Assembly: GCA_013433145.1 (NCBI GenBank)
Contig: CM024176.1
Location: 7,364,520 to 7,428,519 of the forward strand
Length of the DNA stretch: 64,000 nucleotides
Direction of reading: 5' to 3'
Source: Ascaris suum
Lineage: Eukaryota > Nematoda > Chromadorea > Rhabditida > Ascarididae
In this document: positions 40,301 to 52,300 of the stretch, in pieces
How positions within the stretch are numbered: the first letter of the stretch is position 1
Layout of the letters: each line of letters starts with the position of its first letter
The notes under the pieces: model-generated
What the model was told of the DNA's origin: nothing
The model's database searches: none
The model's input: the letters and a program-made list of their open reading frames with translations, nothing else
Translations under genes and position numbers: made by a program

Positions 40301-43300
40301 TGACGTGCTTGTTCATCTCCTTTCATTTGAAGTTCGACGAGTTGAGCTTCCAGCTGCAGTTATACCGCAAAACTCTTTTTTTTTCCTCTTATAAGCAGAA
40401 AAGGCAATGGAAAGGTGATTACTTGCTGATGTATCAAACGTACTTGATATTGACAGAATAAGAATCAAAATACTTCGATTAGAGCGATATGCGCCTACAA
40501 AGTGGCGGTATCACGTTATGATGACTGGTACATAAATAACTCGACCGATGATAATTTTGAGTATGTAAGCTTGGAGGAGTAGATTTATAATCCGCTGGAT
40601 TTACAACTTGCTATAAGTTCCACTGGAAAGAATCAACCGATTACACATACTGTTGTCACTGTGCTACTATAACGTAGTAGTAAACAGAACAGTAACATAA
40701 GCTTATTCACTCAGATATTGCATCAGAGCTGGGTATCTTGCCCAATACAAACGTAATCATAGGGGCGACTACTTAGATGAGCAAATTAATGTGAAGAGCA
40801 GAAGCCTCGTCCTCTGTCCTCCACTTCTCACAGCACTACAGATAAGTAAAGACCTAATGGCCAACCTGTTTGGCAAGTCGGTCAGAATTCTGACGCTGTT
40901 TAGATTCTGCATCAAGTTGAGCTTGTGCATCCTCGATGTCGCGTTGTAACAAAGCCTTGTCCTTCTCGACCCTGGTAAGAAACTCCTTCAAAATTGTATT
41001 CGGGAGACCATGATCGAAAGAAGCGAAAAAAAATATCGACAATCAAGGATTTCCGCCGGATTCTCAGAGGATTTGTTACTACCAAGTCGAATCGACGGAC
41101 CGAATAAATCTCACTAGTCATAGTTTGATCATGAAAGCGGAATGCAATTTCCGCATTTGAAATCGGGTTGGTCAGGTTTCTCGAGGCGATATTACCCAGA
41201 GATGATATTATTCCAGATATATCTGGAGCGAGCCCAACCTTTCGAGCGAAAGGGCATTCTTCCTCGATGATTAAGCAGAAGCATCCAAGTGACATGCTAT
41301 TGCATATCGATTATTTCCAAGCAAAAGTGTCCAAAATAACAACACTGTTCAAATGTTAACGTGCATAAGAATGAGCTTTATAGCGCATCTAAATGGTATA
41401 GTCTAACCAAAGATAAAATCACTTCAGTGGTATTTAAATGGACATTCAATGCAGTCGCATTATTCTAAGGAAACTCTGAAACGTTGCCGTTTGGAAAAAA
41501 AAACTCGTCTAGTGTAGGGGATAAAGAGAATTATTTGGGGCTCTACGAACAAGCAGATCAGCACGATAGAAATCTCACATCGGTAATACTCTTGGCCAAG
41601 AACAATTTTTCATTTTTTTGCAGAACGCATTAATCAAGCTACATATCTGTGGGTTTGCATGTGCGCGCTCCCCGCATGTCCTGCAGTTTTATTCCAGGAA
41701 AAACGCCAACTCAAATCGCGATTTATAGCAGATATGGCTTATGTAACTGCTAAAGTCTTATGCCAACTTTCAAACCAGTGAGTCAATATCAAAAAGAATT
41801 ATGGACACTTGAAAGCAAGAAAAACTAATAGTGCATCTTGCTACTTATCAGCTCATGTTCTACGCCGATCGAGGCACAAATGGAGATTCATGCCAAATGA
41901 GCTGGCCCGACATGCGCTTTTGCCAACAGGCTAGCCCGCTGACCAGTTTTACGAATTCGCAGCGAATAAATAAATGTGTGCTTAAATCCGCTCACATCTT
42001 GACTGATCTGACCCTTCACACAAATCTTTTAAGTAAGGCTCCTCTTTTCTAGGCGATCGGTGTAGAAAGAAAGCCTCATTGTTTGCAAAATAAATGCCAA
42101 TTTTCAGGCATGGTCAATTCATGTAAGTTTCTTTGAATTCAAGGGATAACTCAGCATCAGTATTGATATAGTCAATTCTTAAGTGTCTTTTGCACCTAAC
42201 AAGTTTTGCAGTTATGATGCCGGCAGCTGCTAAGCTGAAACTGCCGGAGAAAAGGCAGATATACACACGCATACCTATGCAGACACACGAATATGCTGTT
42301 GAAATCAGCATTCATTATTTCATATATTTTGTTATCTGCTGATAATTCTTGATATTGGCTAGCTAGTGAACCGAACAGAATGGCACACACATGCCTATCC
42401 ACTTGACACCGTTGTGCTTCTTCACTGATAAATTACTGACGACGAAAGTACAAAGGCTTACTTTGCACGCGCTTTCTGAATAACATCGATTTGATCGGAG
42501 AGTTCCGCAACCGCGTCGTTGTGTTTCTTACGCAGTGCGCCCATTGCTGCTTCCGAATTAAGTGCCATTTCCTCCTCAACAACACCGCAACGATTTATAT
42601 GAGCACTCGGCAGCACCGTATATTCGTGTAATCATCTAACCTATTGCAGTCATTGCAATGACCTTTTCAAAAGGATTTAACGTGCATAATTATTTTGAAC
42701 TATAATTCTTCCACAGTGAACGTCGTAATTCAACGCACCGCTAGCAGATTCGGCTTTTCTTTCCAAGACATAATAGACATGAATTTGTTAGCAAAAATGC
42801 ATCACACCGTACAGCAAAAAAAGCATACGAGGTCGCGACGCAACTTGGCAAGCTCAGCTTCCCGTTTCTTATTGAGCTCCATTTGCGCTTGGGTAGCACC
42901 ACCGGCTTCGTCAAGACGGTCACCAAGTTCTTCGAGCTCATTTTGCATTTCACTTCGCGCTTTTTCCGCCTAAAATACGATTCTTGGCCTTTAGCTGAAT
43001 CTCAAATGACAGAAGATACAATATGTTTGCTGGCTATATAACAGGAAATGGACCGACCGCTATCCGCTATGATGCCCCTTGCTGGTGGCCTACTCAGAGT
43101 AGCTAAGGGCGAGGGGGGGGGGGGGGGATATCGGTGCTGACGACTTGGTGGGAGAAGACTGGCAAGAAAACTCTCGGAATTGGTAGAACAGAGGAAAATT
43201 TTCTACTGGTACTAAATGCAAACTTTATCTGATTTACCGCACTCCCTTCCTAAAAGCACAGATTTGTAGCGGAGGCAGCAACAATATTTGTATCAGTTAT

Positions 43301-46300
43301 GTCTAAAAGAGTCGTTGTTTCAATTCAAACATACGCAGTCCTTTTCGAATTAAAAAATGAGTGGGGATGACTCACTGTAGAATGCATGAAGCCAAATAAT
43401 TCCTTACTAAAGTGCGTATACACACTTGCGGAATGTGATGTCAGAAATAATCCGTACATTAGGGAGGCCTATATTTAAGTATGTATAGTTAAGTACAGAG
43501 TTAAGTATGTACAGTTAAGTACAGAATGCCGAACATTGTGTACGACTCTATGTATTGCAAATCGTGCATTCTGCTTTCTATTGAAATCTGGCGAAAGCAG
43601 CGATATCGGCGTCCAATATAGGTTGCTCTTTCAGGGAACAAAGAACTCCTTAATGCAGATAAGCATATGCATCCAGCATACTTATATGTGAATAAGCATC
43701 AAAGCATAAACCTTAGCATCAAGTTCTGCTAATGTTACCGTATAGGTAATATATGCGCACATAGATCATATATGTTTTCAATCACTTAATCAAGGACGTG
43801 AAATACCTTATAGCGAGCTTGACGTTCTGCTTCAAGTTCTTCTTCGAGTTCTTGAATTCGTGCAAGAAGTTCTTTGATCTGTCGCTGGAGTTTCACAACG
43901 AGGGATTGCTCATCTTCTAGATGACTTGTTAGCGAATGGATCTCTGCATCTTTTCTAAAATACGCAAAATGATGACGTTTAGGAGCATGGCATATCGCAT
44001 CAGCGAATGACATGGCCTAGTAATTTCAAAAAGAGCAATTTGCGGTGTATACAGGAGAACATGCATGGCGCAGAATATAAAAACGTTCAGCGAACGACGC
44101 TGATGAAAAATTGTTGGAGGGAGTTAACTTCACTCTTTGCAGAATGGCGTAAATATAAATCATAACCGTTTCTTATCGTGCAATAATTCAATATGGCTAT
44201 GAGCTTATTAAGTGTTTGCTAATTTTTTATTTCATTAGACGGAAATTTAGTGAAATTTTTTTTTGGAGTATAAATTTCAGGAAATTTGAAGAGAATTTAC
44301 ACCGGATCATCACCATTCAGAAGGACTTTGTGATCGAGATGAAATAACAATAATGCAGCAAAGAGAAAATAACAGTAAAAATACATAGCAAGTGATTGCT
44401 GAGACTTACTTCTTCAAAGCGTTTTCGCTTTCGTGTTTCTGCTTGTTTAGGTCGTCAATGGTCTCGAGTGCAAGCTTCAATTCACCCTCAGTCTTTCGTT
44501 TCGCTTTCTCAACGTCCTGTCGACATCGTTTCTCGCGCTCTAACGCATCCTCCACTTCATCGAGCGACTGTTCCAATTTACCTCTCACTTTATTCAGGTG
44601 GTTCACTTTGTCTTCCTCTGCTTGAATCTCCTCCATCAACTTCCGGTTCACCTTAATGACAAATTATAATCGATTGCCTAAGGCTAACTAAGTTCAAGAA
44701 TTAAACTATATCAAAGGCAACTGTGGACGATCGCGCGTTTAAGCACCGATGAAGAAAGAACAAACGACAAGTCGATCACTCTTGAGCTTTCCTATGGGAG
44801 AGACACTTGCAACACTTATGTGATAAGGAAAGATATAGCAGTACCTCTTCTTGATGTTTCTTCTCCTTATTCGTCTTCGTTATCAGTTCATCTTGAGCAG
44901 AAACCTCATCCTGGAAAAACTTCGTTTATAGCAGATTTTTTGTGAGGTTTGTTTCATCTGCTCTCTGCCATTGCAAGTGGCGTTTACAACCAATAAAACT
45001 GGGGTCCCTTCCACGTTTGTGCCATCTGAGTGAATTCATTGAAACACTGACTATTCCATCAGAATTCAAGCTTACTAGTAATCTCGGAACAGAGATATCC
45101 TTGTCATATAGCAGATTATAGTGACAAAGTTCTCACTCATCGGGCCGATTATCCCTAAAAACGACTGCATTGCAGACCAAAGTCAAGAGTTTTTATGAGA
45201 ACGATGTTCATTGCGATAGTTTATAAATCTCCCGCACAGCTAATCTGCTTCCCAAGTTAATAAATCAACACCAAATATGATCTTGCTGGTGGATACGTCG
45301 AAAATTAAACGGCATTATGAAGCGAGCGTGGTCGGTTCTTCCAGCTTTATATAAATCCTACCTGCAGCGATCGAATTTGATGATCTTTTGCTTGCTTTTC
45401 GGATTCTTGTTTCCTTATCGTATTCTCCAATTCTCCGATATTCTTTTTGAGCACTTCATTGTCCGATTCCGCCTTCTTTTTTGCCTTTAATAGTGCGTCA
45501 TATCGATCCTCTTGCTCATTGAGCTGCTCATTGAGGCCCACCAACTGCAAGCAATCGAATAAAGTTGGACGTATAGCATCGTTTTCAGCTAATGTTCATT
45601 CACTTTAAGCGTAAATAAGGAGGTGCTATCTGATGGGACTTCGAATTACTGCATTTCGAAGCTGCACCTTTTATAAGCTATTTTAAGTGGAGAACAGTTC
45701 CAGACCGGAAGAAAGAGCAATATAACAACATTCTTTCGTTCCTACTAGAACATTTCTAGCGAGCACCTGTTTTTCGAAGTCGGACTTTTGAGCGAGAAGT
45801 TTCGCTGCTCTTTCTTCACTCTCGGCATTGTTGTCTCTCTCTTGCTCGAGCTGAAGGAATACTTCCTGTTTTTCAGCCCTCAACTTTGCCAATTCAGTCT
45901 CAGTATCCTTGCGTAGTTTCTCTTCACGATTGAACTTCTCCTCCAGTTCCTTGCACTTTTGCTCGAGCGCTTCGAACTCTTCATCCTTAACGTGAGAAAC
46001 ATGCAAATCTGAAGGAAACACCAACAAATCCATACACGAATGCTTTCAGAAAGATTGCCATAAAGTTTTCTATAGTGGTTTATATTTGTCTGTTTTATTC
46101 TATTTTTGGTATTGCCTCAAAATTTTCCGTTCATCTCAACGTATGTTTCCACATGCATGATATATTCATCCATATATTGTTCTCAATGCATTTTGTCGTT
46201 ATTTGCAACAACCTAATCCTCTTTTTCCTCAATGTTTTGATGTCATATTCTTTTAAAAGCTCCAAAAGTGTAAAGACGAGACGTCAACACTTGAACTTCC

Positions 46301-49300
46301 TTATATAATATTATTAGAATATTTGTTCATAGTTTATTACAAGTTATGGATAATTTGCAAGCAGAGAGTTTATTAGGACGATGAAGCTGTAAATAGAATG
46401 ACTTCTTAAAACCTTTTTACTGCCTTGAATAAGTGGCTTAACGCGTCCATAAAGCTTGAACCAACTCCAATTTCGCAGTGCACACCATGAACGAACGTTT
46501 CGCTGAATAATGGTTACACCAGCACTGAAATCAAAACATCTCTGAAACGATGATTTAAAAGTAAATCCTTAGTGAATCATTCCTATCTTAGCTGTATCAT
46601 CAGTATGACTTCAGCAATTTATTAGCACAAAGAATCACGACCATATATCCGTATATGGTTCTCTAAAGTCCGACGAATTCTGCGGTTATTTCATTGCATC
46701 TCGGAAAAACATTCCCGTTTGAAAATCTTTGATGAATACCGGTTATTATACACTTCTACTAATTGCTAATAGTCGCGTGAGTATCTCTTACAATGAAATT
46801 ATCACAAAATTATTCAACGGCAACTCACAAAAACAATCGAAAGGAAATTTGGTGCGCATACCTGCACTCAAAAGCAATTCTTTTTTTTACAACTTCATTA
46901 CAATTCATTACATTCAACTCGAATTACTAATATTGAAAAGCGTTAAAAAATTGCTTCGTTAATTTTTTCTACTATTGTGGCTGGAATCTCAAAAAGGAAT
47001 TTTTTTTGTTTGAAATATGTATAGCATGTTGGTTTAGTGAACAAAACTTGTTGAGCACCTTGGATGTGCGGTGAAACAATTAACCTAATAGACGAATGCC
47101 AGCCAACTTGGCACACACTTCCGCTTCTTTCTCTTCATTAGTGCTTATAGTAAGAAATGCTTTCAAATGCCAAGCGTTAATATCGCCAAATTTTATTCTT
47201 TTCGCATGCGAATTCTCTCCTGTCGCTGTTCAAATTCGACTTTGGTTTTAAATAACCACAACGCCCGTACTATTAATGATGTCACCTGTTCAGCGAATTA
47301 CAACTGTTCCTCAATTACATACGCGCTCTTACTTATAATCTAACGCAATATAAATGAAGGATTACGAGAATAATACTGAACACAAGGAAAATCAAAACTT
47401 TTTGAGACATTTGTTAGATTAAAGAAAAGTTTTTGACTTTGATAAGTTATTTCGAATTTTTTCTCATTGATTTCACAGATTTTTATGAGCTCATAGATTC
47501 CAGGTGAAGCTATGATAATTATAAAGGATTATTCCCTGTTTGCCCAATAGTTGCTGAAGTTTGATTGATATATGCTGTTTTATAGCTCATTAGTCTTTGT
47601 TTCGATTTTACGCCGTACACATAATCGGAAGCAAAGAAATGAACTTCGAGCACCTCAAATACGCTAAACAAAACCACTAATTCTGGACGGAGACGAGTAA
47701 TGAATGAGTCGAAGTAATGAATAAATTTCTAAAAGAGTTCGGAAAAATTGATGAGTTCGGCTTGATATATATGAGATCACAAGTACCATGAATCCTTGAA
47801 ATCACTAACAAAAAATCCTCGTAATTTTTATTAGACGCGAGGACTTTTAGAGAGTAGTAAAGCTTTCAATTCAACTTTTCGCGTGCAGACGCTTCCACAG
47901 GATATACACTCTGCACCTACATGATTGACCTCGCGTGCTATAGGGTTTGCTCAGAAAAATGCGTGCTCTCGTAATAAAGAATGCCCATTTGGCGATTAAT
48001 TGCACAGTGAATACGGCCCTCAAGGATAACTAGCGAAGAGAGGTAAGGGTCGACGACCATATCCGAGAAATCTTGGATATGCACAGAGAAGAGAAAGTAG
48101 AGATAGTGAAGTAAGTGCTAGTGCGTGTAGTAATATGCTTCAAATACCATTATCATCCGTAAAAACGTCACCAACACTGAGCAATGTCGATATGCTGTTT
48201 TTAATGAGCCAAAGTTCACGTATTCTGAACACGACTAACCGTTCCTGCACCCGTCTTTGCAGGTCATATTGCGCATAATAGTGCCTACAGGCACTCTGGA
48301 ATTTTGTTATGATAACTGCGAGTGCTTCATCGCGTAGCTCTTCAAGATGTGCGAGCACACCCGCTTTGAAGAATACCTAAACACAGATAAGTAATACATA
48401 ACGATGGATGAACACAATGTGATAAATAGACATTTCATGTCAAAAATATGATCACTATAGCGACTATCTAATCGAATACGAATCGCTTATTTGAGCAATG
48501 ATTTGATAAGAACCTTCTCTAGGGTAACTTTTATAACGTCAAACACGGCGGAGAGAAAAAATCGGCGGAAATTTTCTTCCTTTCGCTCTTTTAAATTGCT
48601 CTTTCATATTGAAGTTTTAAGTGCTAAGGGCGAATGAAGCGAAAACAATACGACGACGCAAATTGCGCGATGAAGTTTCGTAATCGAATCACAAAAAAGA
48701 ACGTTAATTATATGGCGCTAGATGAAAAAGCGCAAAACATCTGCGCACGGACGGAAGCCGAGGAAGTTAACCAAATTTTGAGTTAATATGCGAGTAGTCG
48801 TAAGGCGATGAGACTTTCTTTTATTTCGGGAAAAAAAAACTATATGGTGATGCAAAAATGGCTATCATGTGAAAGAGACAAAAAACGAAATCGAGTAGGG
48901 AATTTTCTTAGGTTAAGTTTAGAATTTGTCTTCGAAGGAAGTTGAAATTGCAAATGCTTTCAAGGTAACATCCTTCTATCTTTTAGCATGACTACACGGC
49001 TACCTCATACCTTCTCCGCGAAAGATGTATTTATTGCTTGTCAAATTGAAATGATGCTTATGCGGAACGTTAGATTAGAGTTGGTCTACTATTGCCATTC
49101 ATGGTATAAACCTTAAAAAACCTAAACTATCTCACCAGTATCAGTACAAAAAATGCAGCTAATTTTTGCATAAACAATAAATTTAGTGTTTTCGATTTTC
49201 TCACTTGTAGAAAACTTTTGAACACTGTGAAACCATTTCTCTTTAAACTTGTATGTAAACTTTCACGTCGATACGAAAGAAAAGAATAAAAGGATTTTAA

Positions 49301-52300
49301 GTGCTCATGCTTCAGTAAAAATCACTCATATTAGAGATTCGATATGTTCATCTAGCTATACATTTCAGCTAGAGCACGCCAGCAGTCTTCAACAAAAGTC
49401 AGACGACTTAGTTTCATAACGACGGTAAGGAAATTAGAAAGAAATCTCGTCTGTCGAGATTCAGAATACCTCCTTATGTAAATCCTAGGCATGATTTTAT
49501 ACTCATTGAAATATTTAGTAACGAACACACGCATTGCATAAAGCTGTTTCGAGCATTTTCCTAGTTGGTTTTCCCGTCGACAAATGGAAAGAATCTATGA
49601 AACAACTCTGAAAGTAAGCGCAGAGATATACTCGACCTGTGATTCACATCTTTGGCAAGAAGCCGGAACAGAAATGTTGAAATCTGCGTTAAAATAAAGC
49701 AATGAGCAAAAGAATGCACTAGCCTTCTCCAGACCAGTCTGGAATTCCTCCGGTTTGAGAGCATTCATAGTGATTAGGGCGTCGAGGATCTTTTGACTTG
49801 ATTCTTTCAGATTCTTGCCTTTCTCGGCTGCGTCTGCGGCCAAAATTGCATAGCTGGAAAAGAAGCGTGTATTCCAAAGAAACGACAAAAAACTAGCATT
49901 GTATTCCACACTAAGAGAATAAGATGACATTCTACCGCAAGCCCAGATTCAGCCCACTTGAAGAAAGTGACCGAACCCACTCCAGTCTCTCGTCCTCAAG
50001 AAATACAATACAGTTCATTCTTCAGGAGTCAGCAATATCTTATCCAGTTTGCGAGCATACAACTTTTAGTGACTTCTGTCTGGCTCATATGCATGGAGCG
50101 AGTGCGCAGTGGCAATAGAGGAAAACCAAGAAGGCACAGCCAGCGATTTGAAATCACATAAGCAGTCGTTCATTTGTCCTTGGAATTTCTCTTCATTGTT
50201 TTTATAGATCATTTAGATTTTCCTCAATGTCGTGTTTTCACACTCAACTTACCACTTCCATGTAACCTTTATGATACACCGCTGACCGTAACGGTTGATG
50301 CCTAGCAAAACTCTTGTGGTTACATATTACGTACGGATATTCCAGTCTTATAACCGTGGCAGCCCTCAACTGATTCATGAAAAGATATTACGATTTTCAG
50401 AGGTATCTCGACTTTACCGTTGCATTTTACAGAATTTGCTAGAAAGCGTGATTAGTTTCTAAGAGAGATGATGCAGTAATAGTGCATACGAAATTGTGAA
50501 TGATTCAGTGAAGAACGAACATAACAAAGAAATAGAATACCGTTGTTTAAAATCGGAATATATCATTCGATTCGGGAAACCTTTGCGGCAAATGCGAATT
50601 CCTTCCAGCACACCATTGCATGTGAGTTGATTGAGAACGAGGTTCGCTTCAATTACTCCTAAAACACGACAGTGTAAACCGCGTTCAGTGCAACATAATT
50701 CTAAAAGTTACTGAAGCTTATATAAATCGCCTTATATTTCCGAGTGTCTTGTATGCATTCACGCACCGTTACTCTTTGTCATGTATTTGTGTGGCTTACA
50801 GGTATGAATAGTGTGAGGTCACCAATGATAGTAGGATTAACTGAATCCCAGTGGAAGCATTAACGTGGTACCCGAATATGAGGCTAAGAGGACCAAATTT
50901 TCCAATGATTGATGCACTGAATCTGCATAGCTTTTTCATCTCCAAACCTTCGTTAAACTTGTTCAGGTGAAACGAAACACATAATTAAACATTAGAAGTC
51001 TATGAGCTTATCGTTGAGAGGAGCGTACCTGACTTCTTTTGCTCGTTAGGAATGATGCATCGAATAAAGTGAGGATGTGTTTGATAGAGCATCGTCATGA
51101 GGTTATTGAGAGATTCACGATACATCATCGAGACAGTCATAAACGACGCTGACTTGCCCTTCTTTTTTCCCGCCGCTTTTCCTTCCTTTGCTGCAACAGC
51201 AGTAAATTATCTTGTGTATCTTGATATGATATCAACACAAAACTTCAGTGTTGCGGCAATTTCTATTTTCTTATTGCATTTTAGTTTCTTGCAGATATTC
51301 AACACAATAAATAAGTGCGTTATTACAGCACATATCTGCCATTTGCCGAATGCGTTATAGTTATGGTAAAATGTGTTACATGAGCGGAATCATTGCCTTC
51401 ATTTGAAATTTGCCACTTACCTCAGTTTCTTTAATCTCTATTGCAATCAAAGGAAGCGATCAATCGTTTCAGGATGAAGCTAGTCGATCATCTGGAAAGA
51501 TCAAAAATTGTATTTCTGGAATCTCTCGATAATTTATTCATTTTTTTCGCGTAATTAAACCAACAAAAATTTGAATGACTCATGAATAAATGAATAATAT
51601 ATTTAAAACAACATTTGCCACTTACTGAGATTTGCGATATCTTCTTGAGTTTTGTAGTCTTCCCAAATTTGTGAGATCAATTTTATGCAGTTATTCGATT
51701 TCAACACTTGTACAGCTGTATCATTCAGCGGATCTTTATTCTTTTCCAACCATCCATGAACATTATATCGGACAGTGCCAGCATAGTGTACGACAGCGAA
51801 ATGCGCCTCTGCCTGAAATGTGAATTACTAAAAAAAACAACTTTACAATTCTATCAAAAGAAGAAAAGTTTTCAGTAACACTGGATTTATAAATGAGCTT
51901 TTCTGGTGATCACAAACAAAAAGAAACCGACAAGATTCCCTAGTTTCCGGTTAGCAAGTACTTGACATCAGAGACCATTATAGAAAAAAGAGCAAATGGA
52001 AATAATGCTCGACGACAGAACTCATTTCCTTTAGTTTCACGCAAAAACGTTAACCGCAGTTGTGCGTTAATTTAGAGAGAGATGCACTCGTTGTTTGCAG
52101 AATACTTCGAATTTGTGTAATAAATGAGCAAAGAAGTTGAAGCAAAGAAGCGAAACGTTGAGTAGAGAACGTGAGAAAATAGTCTGAATGCTACTTGCAA
52201 GAACGATGAAGTGTGCATATTTGACTAGTAAATAAAAAGAAGCATAGACGAGTTGTGAAAAGAGAGAATGACCTAAACGAAGGAAAACAAAAATAAATAT

